Assembly (NCBI RefSeq): GCF_008124875.1 | Contig: NZ_VNIA01000006.1 | Location: 19,069 to 83,068 of the forward strand | DNA: 64,000 nucleotides | Source: Tenacibaculum adriaticum | GTDB lineage: Bacteria; Bacteroidota; Bacteroidia; Flavobacteriales; Flavobacteriaceae | Reading direction: 5' to 3' | Shown: piece by piece, positions 33,723-42,691 of the stretch | How positions within the stretch are numbered: the stretch's first letter is position 1 | Layout: the number at the start of each line of letters is the position of its first letter | Made by a program: the position numbers and the translations under genes | Notes under the pieces: model-generated | Databases searched by the model: none | What the model was told of the DNA's origin: nothing | What the model saw: only the letters and a program-made list of their open reading frames with translations

Positions 33723-35375
33723 ATGAACGAAAGATTATCACCTTGGAAACGTTTTGTCGGACTCCTGAAACTAGAACGTAAAGAGATTTTACAGATTTTT
33801 AACTATGCTATTTTTTCGGGTTTGGTGGCGTTATCGTTGCCTTTAGGAATTCAAGCAATTATTGGGTTAATGCAAGGAGCGCAGGTTTCTACGTCGTGGA
33901 TTGTTTTAATTGTAATAGTAACCATTGGAGTGGCTTTTTCTGGTATATTACAACTAATGCAATTACGAATTATAGAAACCATACAGCAACGCATTTTTGT
34001 AAAAGCATCGTTTGAGTTTAGCTATCGTTTTCCTAAAATAAAGATGAATGAGTTGCATAGTTATTATCCGCCGGAGTTAGCCAACCGTTTTTTTGATACG
34101 TTAACCATACAAAAAGGCTTATCAAAAATATTGATAGATGTACCATCAGCATTGTTACAAATAGTATTTGCGTTGGTGTTGCTATCATTTTACCATCCAT
34201 TTTTTATCTTTTTTGGCGTGTTGTTGATGCTATTAATTTACTTGGTATTCAAATTTACAGCCGTTAGAGGGTTAGAGACCAGTTTGGAGGAATCAAAGCA
34301 TAAGTATAAAGTAGCGCATTGGATTCAAGAAATAGCCAGAAGTATTGTAAGTTTTAAATTATCAGGTAATACTAATTTAGCATTGCGTAAAAATGATGCG
34401 TTGGTGAGTAAATACTTACAGTCCAGAGAAAAACATTTTAAAATTTTAGTGTTACAATTCATTCATTTAATAGGTTTTAAAGTAATTGTTACTGCGGGTT
34501 TATTGTTAATAGGAGGAATGTTGGTGTTGAACCAAGAGATGAATATTGGTCAGTTTGTAGCGGCGGAAATCATTATTCTTTTGGTTATTGCTTCGGTTGA
34601 AAAGTTGATTTTAGGCTTGGGATCATTCTATGATGTGTTGACATCTATTGAAAAAATAGGTCAGGTGGTTGATAAAGAATTAGAAGCACAAAATGGAGAA
34701 AAACCTAATTTTAAAGATAAATTGATTGTAGAGCTAGACAATGTGAGTTTTGAAGTGGCTGATAGAGAAGAGCCTATTATTAAAAATGTTGATATGTCTA
34801 TCAATCCAAAAGACAGAATCTTAATTCAAGGAGAAAACGGTTCGGGTAAATCTACACTATTACAACTTATTTCCGGAGTTATTTGTCCGTCTAAAGGAAA
34901 TATTTACGTCAATAATTTATCAATAAACAGTTTGTTTTTAAATTATTATCGTGCCAGTTTAGGATTGGCGTTAAATGATGAAACGCCGTTTGAAGGAACT
35001 ATTAAAGAAAATATTGTTTTTGATAGGGAAGATATTTCTGATGAAGAGATCATCAAGGTTTTTGAAAAAGTAAAACTTACTTCTTTTTTAAGAGAACAAC
35101 CTCAAGGACTACAAACCATTTTAAAACCTGATGGAAAGCAAATTTCCTCAACAGATGCTAAAAAATTGGTGTTGGCTAGAGCCATTGTAAAACAACCAAA
35201 ACTACTAATTCTGGAAGATCCTTTAAGTGAATTTGATAATGATGAAACAGATGAAATTATCAATTACATTACAGATGCAGCACATTCATGGTCGTTAATT
35301 GTAGTGAGCAGCAATCATAAATGGAAAAATAAATGCTCAAAGCACATTGCGTTGGTTGATGGTGAAATAAAATAA
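33723..35375 (+). CDS. Type I secretion-like ABC transporter with degenerate ATPase motifs
   Basis: 550 residues: an N-terminal membrane domain of about six segments (from residue 20 to 320), no peptidase C39 domain, then an ATPase. Walker A is normal (GENGSGKST, residues 370-378), but the signature LSGGQ is ISSTD (474-478), the Walker B/catalytic pair DE reads E498-D499 (LILEDPLSEFD), and the H-loop is SSNH. The ATPase may be slow or act in a heterodimer. Genomic position with HlyD and TolC partners implies export through both membranes. Confidence 0.88.
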   Translation: MNERLSPWKRFVGLLKLERKEILQIFNYAIFSGLVALSLPLGIQAIIGLMQGAQVSTSWIVLIVIVTIGVAFSGILQLMQLRIIETIQQRIFVKASFEFSYRFPKIKMNELHSYYPPELANRFFDTLTIQKGLSKILIDVPSALLQIVFALVLLSFYHPFFIFFGVLLMLLIYLVFKFTAVRGLETSLEESKHKYKVAHWIQEIARSIVSFKLSGNTNLALRKNDALVSKYLQSREKHFKILVLQFIHLIGFKVIVTAGLLLIGGMLVLNQEMNIGQFVAAEIIILLVIASVEKLILGLGSFYDVLTSIEKIGQVVDKELEAQNGEKPNFKDKLIVELDNVSFEVADREEPIIKNVDMSINPKDRILIQGENGSGKSTLLQLISGVICPSKGNIYVNNLSINSLFLNYYRASLGLALNDETPFEGTIKENIVFDREDISDEEIIKVFEKVKLTSFLREQPQGLQTILKPDGKQISSTDAKKLVLARAIVKQPKLLILEDPLSEFDNDETDEIINYITDAAHSWSLIVVSSNHKWKNKCSKHIALVDGEIK

Positions 35376-35381
35376 AAAAAT

Positions 35382-36734
35382 ATGCTTAATATATCTAATA
35401 ATAAATTAAATAAAAAAGTATCGTTACATCATTTTACGTCGGTTAAATATGTAAACAGTAAACAATACGGAAAATACTTTAGCAGGTTTTTACTGTTTGT
35501 GTTGGTATTGAGTATTGTCGTACTATTTTTACCTTGGACGCAAAATATCAATGCAAAAGGAGCCGTAACTACTTTACAGCCCAATCAGCGTCCCCAAACC
35601 ATTCAGTCGCAAATTCCAGGGAGGATTGAACATTGGTATGTACAGGAAGGAGATTTTGTTAAAAAAGGAGATACTATACTTCGTATTTCTGAAATAAAGA
35701 GTGATTATTTTGATGATCAATTACTGCAAAGAACCGATGATCAAATTCAAGCCAAAAACAACTCGGTAAATGCTTACAATAACAAATTGAATGCTTTACA
35801 AATGCAAATAACTTCTTTGCAACAAGAGCAACAATTAAAATACAAGCAAGCGCAAAATAAACTGTTGCAATCAAAGCTAAAAGTGAAAAGTGATAGCATT
35901 GCCTTTGAAGCTGAAAAAACCAATTATAAAGTTGCTGAACAACAGTATAAGCGAGAATTAACCTTGCAAGAAGAAGGATTAAAAGCGGTGAAAGATGTAG
36001 AGGCGAAACGCGTGAAATTACAAGAATCACAATCAAAATTAATTGCGCAGGAAAATAAGTTGATTTCCAGTAAAAACGATGTGCTCAATGCGCAAATAGA
36101 TCTTTCAAGCATCAAAGTAAATTACGCCGAAAAAATATCAAAAGCCAGAAGTGATCTGTCTACAGCAGAATCGAGTTTGTTAGATGCAAAAGTAGAGGTA
36201 ACGAAGTTAGAAAATACATTTTCAAATTATAAAAAGAGATCTTCTTTGTTGTTTGTAACTGCGCCACAAGATGGTTTTATTAATAAAGCTATCAAAGGTG
36301 GAATAGGAGAGATTTTTAAAGAAGGAGAAGCGTTGGTAGGTATCATGCCCGCAAATTATACTTTGGCAGTAGAAACCTATATAAAACCTATTGATCTTCC
36401 ATTAATTCACATGGGGGAAGAATTCAGGGTTCAATTTGATGGTTGGCCCGCAATTGTATTTAGCGGTTGGCCTAATGTATCCTACGGGACATATGGAGCA
36501 AAAGTGGTGGCTATTGAAAATTTTATTAGTGCTAACGGAAAATTTAGAGTGTTATTAGCACCAGATGAATCAACTCATGACTGGCCGGAAGCCATTAGAG
36601 TAGGATCAGGAGCTAGAACCATTGCTTTGTTAAATGATGTGCCCATTTGGTTTGAATTATGGCGTCAGTTAAATGGTTTTCCGCCTAACTATTATCAACC
36701 TCAAACAACTACAACAGTCAAAAAGAAAAAATAA
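35382..36734 (+). CDS. HlyD-family periplasmic adaptor (membrane fusion protein)
   Basis: 450 residues with one N-terminal membrane segment (about 33-55), a lipoyl-like hairpin (IEHWYVQEGDFVKKGDTIL), a long coiled coil rich in Gln/Lys/Glu (about 110-285), a second lipoyl half (APQDGFINKAIKGGIGEIFKEGEALVGI) and a beta-barrel end. It bridges the ABC protein and the outer-membrane channel. Six bases after the ABC gene and followed one base later by the TolC-like gene. Confidence 0.92.
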   Translation: MLNISNNKLNKKVSLHHFTSVKYVNSKQYGKYFSRFLLFVLVLSIVVLFLPWTQNINAKGAVTTLQPNQRPQTIQSQIPGRIEHWYVQEGDFVKKGDTILRISEIKSDYFDDQLLQRTDDQIQAKNNSVNAYNNKLNALQMQITSLQQEQQLKYKQAQNKLLQSKLKVKSDSIAFEAEKTNYKVAEQQYKRELTLQEEGLKAVKDVEAKRVKLQESQSKLIAQENKLISSKNDVLNAQIDLSSIKVNYAEKISKARSDLSTAESSLLDAKVEVTKLENTFSNYKKRSSLLFVTAPQDGFINKAIKGGIGEIFKEGEALVGIMPANYTLAVETYIKPIDLPLIHMGEEFRVQFDGWPAIVFSGWPNVSYGTYGAKVVAIENFISANGKFRVLLAPDESTHDWPEAIRVGSGARTIALLNDVPIWFELWRQLNGFPPNYYQPQTTTTVKKKK

Positions 36735-36735
36735 T

Positions 36736-38124
36736 ATGCGATATATAAGTTTAGTTCTGTTATTGTTTAGTGGGTTGCTAACAGCTCAAAATGCTTCGAA
36801 AAAAGTATTGTCATTACCAGAATTTTTAGGGTATGTAAAGCTGCATCATCCCTTGGTAAAACAAGCTAATATTACGTTAACGCAAGCAGAAGCAAAAGTG
36901 TTAAAAGCTAGAGGAGCGTTTGATCCAAAAATAGAATATTCCAAGTCTACTAAAGAATTTGATAAAAAGGAGTATTACGATAAGCAGCAACTACTTTTTA
37001 AAATTCCTACATGGTACGGAATTGAATTAAAAGGTTCTTTTGAAGATAATAACGGTTTGTATTTGAATCCTGAAGCTACAGTACCGGAAGATGGATTGTA
37101 TAGCGCAGGAATTTCTGTGCCATTGGCTAAAAATTTATTGATCAATGAGCGTATGGCTCAGCTAAAACAAGCAAAATTATTCAGAAAGCAAGCGGAAGCA
37201 GAACAACAATTATTGGTGAATTCTATTTTGTACGATGCCACGGTGAGTTATGCCAATTGGCTTAAAACCTACAAAGAGAATTTGCTGTATAGTTCTTTTT
37301 TAACCAATGTAGAATTCAGATTAAAAGGAATAGTAAAAGGTTTTGAAGCAGGTGATAAACCGGCAATTGATACTTTAGAAGCATCTATTACCGTAGCTAA
37401 TAGAAAATTAATGCTTGAGAAAAATAAATTGACACTAACCAAGGCTGGTTTTGAGTTGTCTAACTATTTATGGAATGAGAATACAGTTCCTGTAGAATTG
37501 CAGCCAGATGTAGTTCCAGAAACCAATATAGCAGTAGTAAATGAGGATGTTTCTTCTTTGTTAGCGGTTATAAAAGAGGATTTTGATCCTACAAAGCACC
37601 CAAAATATACTGCGCTGCAATACAAGCAGAAAAGTTTACAAGTAGAAAAACGATTAAAACTAAATAACTTATTGCCACAGGTTAATGTTGAATATAATTT
37701 TTTAACCACACAACCAGGGTTTTTAGATTCTTTTACAAGAGCAAATTATAAAGGAGGAGTAGCTGTTAAATTGCCTTTATTTTTAAGAAAAGAGAGAGGA
37801 GAACTTAAATTAGCAAAAGCAAAGTTGGATGAGGTGAACTTTGAAATGCTATCGCAAGAAGTATCGTTAAAAAACAAATTCAAGGCTACTTTAAATGCGG
37901 TTGAATCGTATAAAGACCAGTTAACAACCACTCAACAAATGGTTACGGGTTATAAAAAAATGGTAACTGCTGAAGAGCGTAAATTTTCGTTAGGGGATAG
38001 CTCCTTATTTTTAATTAATTCTCGTGAAGCAAAATTAATTGAAGCACGGTTAAAACAAATAGATACAGAAAACCAATTGTTAAAAGAGCAAGCGAGTATG
38101 ATCTTGTTAAACCAACAGATGTAA
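36736..38124 (+). CDS. TolC-family outer membrane efflux protein
   Basis: 462 residues from the ATG at 36736, where a signal peptide begins (MRYISLVLLLFSGLLTAQ); an in-frame start at 36673 lies inside the hlyD-like gene and is rejected. Long helices with heptad-like Gln/Lys/Glu patterns (AKLFRKQAEAEQQLLVN; LTKAGFELSNYLWNE) and a C-terminal repeat match the TolC barrel-helix fold. It completes the envelope-spanning exporter. Confidence 0.88.
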   Translation: MRYISLVLLLFSGLLTAQNASKKVLSLPEFLGYVKLHHPLVKQANITLTQAEAKVLKARGAFDPKIEYSKSTKEFDKKEYYDKQQLLFKIPTWYGIELKGSFEDNNGLYLNPEATVPEDGLYSAGISVPLAKNLLINERMAQLKQAKLFRKQAEAEQQLLVNSILYDATVSYANWLKTYKENLLYSSFLTNVEFRLKGIVKGFEAGDKPAIDTLEASITVANRKLMLEKNKLTLTKAGFELSNYLWNENTVPVELQPDVVPETNIAVVNEDVSSLLAVIKEDFDPTKHPKYTALQYKQKSLQVEKRLKLNNLLPQVNVEYNFLTTQPGFLDSFTRANYKGGVAVKLPLFLRKERGELKLAKAKLDEVNFEMLSQEVSLKNKFKATLNAVESYKDQLTTTQQMVTGYKKMVTAEERKFSLGDSSLFLINSREAKLIEARLKQIDTENQLLKEQASMILLNQQM

Positions 38125-38125
38125 T

Positions 38126-38914
38126 TTATTCGGGAAAAATGGTGACTTCAAAAAAATCATTACCGCTGGCTTTGTTAAATAAATTAGGTTCTAATTTTTT
38201 CTTTCCGGTATAAGGATATTCGGTTATAGGCTCAATACAAAGCATATTGGTAACTTCTGTCCACAACATAAAATTGTTGAATCCTTTTGTTTTTATAGTA
38301 ACATTATGTCCGTTTTCTTTAACTAGGGTAATTTCATCAGTATTCAAAAAAGGAAAAGCGGTAGAACCAGCATCCATAACATCTTTTACAGTAGCGGTTT
38401 TAGTATTTGTTTTACAAATTTCTGTTGCGTTCCCAGATAATTTAAAGGCTGGATGATAGCCTAACATAAAAGGCATGTCTTTTTCTGATTGGATTTGAAA
38501 TATAATTTTTAGGTGATCATCTTCTAAAACATACCTTTTAATGAAGGTAAAGTCATATGGCCAAAACTGGAATTCTTCAGTAGATTTATTGGGGAATTTT
38601 GAGTTTTTAATTTTTGTGTTGGCTTTGTATTCTTTTTGTAAACTCAACGATGTTTTATTGCTTTCCAATACAGTGTAGGCAAACTCTCTTAACAATCCGT
38701 GTTGATCTTGAATACAATTGCCTTTAGGTGTTTCAACCACAAAATTATTAGAAACCGTAGGGCCAATTATAGGAAACATTTCAGTATCAGAATTTCTCCA
38801 ACCCGGAGCTCCTTTTTGATGTATTAGCTCTTCATTTCCTTTTTTAAAACTTATCAATTCTCCTTGGTCAATAACCACACTTAGGTCGTTGTTGCTTAAA
38901 GTTATGTTTTTCAT
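38126..38914 (-). CDS. Aldose 1-epimerase-family (mutarotase-like) protein
   Basis: 262 residues from the ATG at 38914 (an 11-residue upstream extension is unlikely). Features of the galactose-mutarotase fold: GAPGWRNSDTEMFPIIGP, QDQHGLLREFAYTV (a histidine for sugar binding), MLGYHPAFKL and LCIEPITEYPYTG. It is close to LACX/YeaD-like proteins that bind phosphorylated or free sugars. Convergent with the TolC-like gene, whose stop lies one base away. Confidence 0.88.
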   Translation of the reverse strand: MKNITLSNNDLSVVIDQGELISFKKGNEELIHQKGAPGWRNSDTEMFPIIGPTVSNNFVVETPKGNCIQDQHGLLREFAYTVLESNKTSLSLQKEYKANTKIKNSKFPNKSTEEFQFWPYDFTFIKRYVLEDDHLKIIFQIQSEKDMPFMLGYHPAFKLSGNATEICKTNTKTATVKDVMDAGSTAFPFLNTDEITLVKENGHNVTIKTKGFNNFMLWTEVTNMLCIEPITEYPYTGKKKLEPNLFNKASGNDFFEVTIFPE

Positions 38915-39114
38915 GTTTAAAAATTGCCTTCGAGTTTGCAGATGCAAAATAAGGAATAAGAAATCTTTTTTTTAATAAAAAGCTGAATGTTTATAAAATA
39001 TCAATTCTTATTTGAATTAATTTTTTAGAGTAAAAAATCATATCAGTTAATAAATATTTGTAATGGAGTAGCTTAAGTAAGGGTAAGTGCTTATTATTGT
39101 GTAATAACTTTAGT

Positions 39115-40485
39115 ATGAAAAACAAGTTACAAGCTAAAATATTAGTTTTCTTATTATCAATTATTTTAGGCTGTAAAATCCTAGATATGTATGCTACGCA
39201 TAAGATTGACACCTATTTAAAGACAAATTTTGGAAAAACTAATGCGCTTGAATATGATGAAATAGAAATTAATTTTTTATTAGGAAATGCTGCTTTAAAG
39301 CAATGTAAAGCTATTCAAGATAGTGTTACATTTGAATCTGAAAAAGTTGAAATTAATAACTTTTCTTTCTATCAATATTTTATAAATAATAAAATTAAAA
39401 TCGAATCTTTTACTGTTGAAAATTCAAAAATTACAGGGAAAATCATAGACAAAAAAAAAGAAGAAAAAAAGCCGTCTAAAAGTTGGTATGAAAAAGTAAA
39501 TATTGAAGAAATTGCATTCAAAAATTTAAATATCAACTTAACGAAGCAAAATAATTTTCCATTATCTATAGATAGAATAGATGTAAACTTGAAAGATTTT
39601 ACTTTAGATAATCCATCCACTACATCTATACCATTTGAGTATTCAGCATTAAAAATAACAATTAAAAAATTTAAAAGTCAGTTTTCTAAAGTACAAGCAG
39701 TAGGTTTTTCAAATTTTACGTTTGAAAATGAAAAAATTCAAGTTGATAGCTTAGAAATCATACCCTTAAAATCGAGAGAAAATTATATTTACCATGTTCC
39801 TTATGAAAAAGATCTACTAACTCTTTATATAAAGAAAATTACGGTTCCTTCTTTTAAAATTCATAATAAAAAAAGATTATTTTTTGAATTAGATACCATT
39901 TTTATCGATCAAGGTGATTTTAATGTGTATGGAGATAGAGTTGTTTTAGAGCATCCCTATCAAAGAAAAGATCTTTATAGTAAATCGATGAGAAATTTAC
40001 CCTTTGATATTGATATACATAAAATTAACATACAAGATACACAAATTGTTTACGAAGAGTTAACAAAGAAAAATGGAACTCCTGGATTAATATCTTTCAA
40101 TTCGATACATGCAGAAATTAATGATTTAACAAATGTAGAAAGAGAAAATAAGTTTCCTAGAACAGTTATACATATAGACTCTCGTTTTATGAATACGTCT
40201 GATCTGAAAATAGATTGGAGTTTTAAAACTGATAATTTAAATGATGAATTTACTATAAGAGGAAGTTTACTAAATGTGCCAAAAGAGAGCATTAATTCAT
40301 TTATGCGACCAACAACAAATGTAGAGGTAGAAGGAAGAATTAATCAATTGTTTTTTAATTTATATGGAAATGATGATGTTTCTAACGGAGATTTTGAAAT
40401 TGATTTTGATAATTTTAAAATTAATCTTTTAGAAGACGGAAATGAAAAAAAAAGTACTTTCTTGGATTTTAAATTTATTTATTAA
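39115..40485 (+). CDS. AsmA-like membrane protein, C-terminus lost to a frameshift
   Basis: 456 residues as read. An N-terminal hydrophobic anchor (KILVFLLSIILGCKI) then a long, repeat-rich beta-sheet protein (NLKDFTLDNPSTTSIPFEYSALKI, IDIHKINIQDTQIVYEE) typical of the AsmA/DUF748 envelope family. At 40445-40453 an A9 run occurs; the true C-terminus (VLSWILNLFIKNSSKNGL..., 52 codons) lies in another frame and ends at 40609. One A more than the expected eight explains this. It may be a sequencing or assembly indel, slippage recoding, or a true mutation. Confidence 0.8.
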   Translation: MKNKLQAKILVFLLSIILGCKILDMYATHKIDTYLKTNFGKTNALEYDEIEINFLLGNAALKQCKAIQDSVTFESEKVEINNFSFYQYFINNKIKIESFTVENSKITGKIIDKKKEEKKPSKSWYEKVNIEEIAFKNLNINLTKQNNFPLSIDRIDVNLKDFTLDNPSTTSIPFEYSALKITIKKFKSQFSKVQAVGFSNFTFENEKIQVDSLEIIPLKSRENYIYHVPYEKDLLTLYIKKITVPSFKIHNKKRLFFELDTIFIDQGDFNVYGDRVVLEHPYQRKDLYSKSMRNLPFDIDIHKINIQDTQIVYEELTKKNGTPGLISFNSIHAEINDLTNVERENKFPRTVIHIDSRFMNTSDLKIDWSFKTDNLNDEFTIRGSLLNVPKESINSFMRPTTNVEVEGRINQLFFNLYGNDDVSNGDFEIDFDNFKINLLEDGNEKKSTFLDFKFIY

Positions 40486-40609
40486 AAATTCATCTAAAAA
40501 CGGACTAATAAAAACTGAAATTAAAGACCTAGAACGAGATAAAACACGTTCTTTTTGGAATTTCTTTTGGAAGAATATAGAAAAAGGATTGAAACAATCT
40601 TTAACTTAA
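40454..40609 (+). pseudogene. Out-of-frame C-terminal end of the AsmA-like gene
   Basis: A 51-codon continuation in a different frame, including ERDKTRSFWNFFWKNIEKGL, a typical AsmA-type C-terminal segment. Joining it to the upstream frame needs one A deleted in the A9 run. It therefore belongs to the same gene as the 39115-40485 reading frame. Confidence 0.7.
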
Positions 40610-40610
40610 A

Positions 40611-40648
40611 ACCTCACCTCTCGAAGTTTCGGGATGGTGAGGTCTTTT
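40611..40648. terminator. Hairpin terminator between AsmA-like gene and lpdA
   Basis: ACCTCACC (40611-40618) pairs with GGTGAGGT (40636-40643), with further pairing inside the loop (TCTCGAA/TTCGGGA), and is followed by CTTTT. Works for the rightward gene and probably for leftward lpdA. Confidence 0.85.
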
Positions 40649-40679
40649 ATCTCTTATCTTGATTCTTGTTTCTATAAAT

Positions 40680-42068
40680 CTATAAATGAATCACTTCATC
40701 ATAAGCATCTGCAACAGCTTCCATAACCGCTTCACTCATGGTTGGGTGAGGGTGGATAGCTTTCAATACTTCATGACCTGTAGTTTCTAATTTACGTCCT
40801 AAAACAGCCTCAGCAATCATATCGGTAACTCCGGCACCAATCATGTGGCAACCTAACCACTCACCGTATTTAGCGTCGAAAATTACTTTTACGAATCCGT
40901 CAGGAGTACCCGCTGCTTTTGCTTTACCAGAAGCAGAAAAGGGGAATTTACCTACTTTTAATTCATAGCCAGCTTCTTTTGCTTTTTCTTCTGTTAAACC
41001 AACAGAAGCAATTTCTGGAGTCGCATAGGTACAACCAGGAATGTTTCCATAGTCGATTGCTTCGGTATGTACACCTGCAATTTTCTCTACACAAGTAATT
41101 CCTTCGGCAGAAGCAACGTGTGCTAAAGCAGGACCAGGAGTTACATCACCAATAGCATAATACCCAGGAATGTTAGTTTGGTACCAATCGTTTACTAAGA
41201 TCTTGTCTCTATCGGTAACAATACCTACTTCTTCTAATCCGATATTTTCGATGTTAGTTTTAATTCCAACTGCTGATAAAACGATATCTGCTTCTAAAAT
41301 TTCTTCACCTTTCTTTGTTTTAACCGTAGCTTTTACTCCAGTACCAGAAGTATCTACAGATTCAACAGAAGAGCTAGTCATAATTTTAATTCCAGCTTTT
41401 TTGAACGAACGTTCCATTTGTTTAGAAACATCTTTATCTTCTACAGGAACAATATTTGGTAAATATTCTACAATAGTAACATCGGTTCCCATTGAGTTAT
41501 AGAAGTGAGCAAACTCAACACCAATTGCTCCAGAACCTACAACAATCATCGATTTTGGTTGTGTTGGTAAGCTCATTGCTTCACGATACCCAATTACTTT
41601 TTTACCATCTTGTGGTAAATTAGGCAATACGCGAGAACGTGCTCCTGTGGCAATAATAATATTATCAGCAGAGTATTCAGTAACTTTTCCGTCTGCAGCA
41701 GTAACATCTACTTTTTTACCTGGTTTTACTTTACCAAAACCATCGATAATGTCAATTTTATTTTTCTTCATTAAGAATTGAACACCTTTGCTCATTCCTT
41801 CTGCAACACCGCGACTACGCTTAATAACCGCTTCAAAATCTTTATCGATTGCTTCTGCTTTTAATCCGTACTCGTCTACATGTTTTAAATAATCATACAC
41901 CTGTGCAGATTTTAATAAGGCTTTGGTAGGAATACATCCCCAATTAAGACATATACCACCTAAGTTTTCTTTTTCTACTACTGCAGTTTTAAATCCTAAT
42001 TGAGATGCTCTGATAGCAGTTACATATCCACCAGGACCGCTTCCGATTATTAATACGTCGTATTTCAT
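40680..42068 (-). CDS. lpdA: Dihydrolipoyl dehydrogenase
   Basis: 462 residues. FAD motif GSGPGGYVTAI, the redox disulfide GGICLNWGCIPT (C40 and C45), NAD-binding GSGAIGVEFAHFY, AIGDVTPGPALAHVASAEG, and the C-terminal HPHPTMSEA with the catalytic histidine. It reoxidises lipoamide in 2-oxo acid dehydrogenase complexes or the glycine cleavage system. Its E1/E2 partners are not in the window. Confidence 0.97.
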   Translation of the reverse strand: MKYDVLIIGSGPGGYVTAIRASQLGFKTAVVEKENLGGICLNWGCIPTKALLKSAQVYDYLKHVDEYGLKAEAIDKDFEAVIKRSRGVAEGMSKGVQFLMKKNKIDIIDGFGKVKPGKKVDVTAADGKVTEYSADNIIIATGARSRVLPNLPQDGKKVIGYREAMSLPTQPKSMIVVGSGAIGVEFAHFYNSMGTDVTIVEYLPNIVPVEDKDVSKQMERSFKKAGIKIMTSSSVESVDTSGTGVKATVKTKKGEEILEADIVLSAVGIKTNIENIGLEEVGIVTDRDKILVNDWYQTNIPGYYAIGDVTPGPALAHVASAEGITCVEKIAGVHTEAIDYGNIPGCTYATPEIASVGLTEEKAKEAGYELKVGKFPFSASGKAKAAGTPDGFVKVIFDAKYGEWLGCHMIGAGVTDMIAEAVLGRKLETTGHEVLKAIHPHPTMSEAVMEAVADAYDEVIHL

Positions 42069-42102
42069 GTTGTTTATTTTTATCTTGTTGTTTGTTTATA
42101 AT

Positions 42103-42672
42103 CTAATTGCAATTATCATTATAATAATTAATCATTTGAGAAATATTAAAGTCGAAGTTTGATTTAATACTTTTTTTATCTTTAATTTTATTCTGAAAAT
42201 CTGTACAATCTAACGTATGTTTTGAAAGTATTTTTCTATAATTTTTACTTTTAAAATTAAGAGGTAGTTTGTCTGCAAAGTCAGAGTTTTCATCTGCAAT
42301 AAAATATTCTGTAAAAGGTCCTTTGCCTAGTAAAAAATCATCCATTTTATTTTTCGTAGGAGCTGATGCTCTTTGCCTTGAAAATAATTCTAACTTACCA
42401 CTAATTTCTTTTTTTAATAAAACTACTAACTGACTTTCTATCTTATATACATACTCAGTTTTATCATCAAAAACTACCTTTTTTACTTTTCTGTAGTTAA
42501 AAAAAGTCCTTTTAGATTTTTCATTTTCTCTAAATTTTAATCGAAATCCATTAGAAATTTTAATTAAACCAGTAATTTTAGAGTTATCTCTTAAAAACAG
42601 TGTTCCTTTTTGGTATTGAGAAAAACTGTTTATTGAACTTAATAATAAGAGAAGTATTAAATTTTTTTTCAT
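42103..42672 (-). CDS. Secreted hypothetical protein
   Basis: 189 residues with a signal peptide (LILLLLLSSINSFSQ). The mature part begins with a short beta-rich repeat-like segment (GTLFLRDNSKITGLIKI, then KVVFDDKTEYVYKIES) and ends in a lysine/asparagine-rich tail. It resembles small Bacteroidota secreted proteins without known function. Lies between argS and lpdA on the same strand but with gaps at both sides. Confidence 0.65.
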   Translation of the reverse strand: MKKNLILLLLLSSINSFSQYQKGTLFLRDNSKITGLIKISNGFRLKFRENEKSKRTFFNYRKVKKVVFDDKTEYVYKIESQLVVLLKKEISGKLELFSRQRASAPTKNKMDDFLLGKGPFTEYFIADENSDFADKLPLNFKSKNYRKILSKHTLDCTDFQNKIKDKKSIKSNFDFNISQMINYYNDNCN

Positions 42673-42691
42673 AGTTTAACCGTTATGTGTT

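Noticed and set aside
35674..36036. 120-codon leftward ORF inside the HlyD-like gene
   Set aside because: It mirrors the low-complexity coiled coil of the real gene and has no promoter or family match.
36673..36735. Longer start for the TolC-like protein
   Set aside because: It lies in the end of the adaptor gene and would push the signal peptide 21 residues inward.
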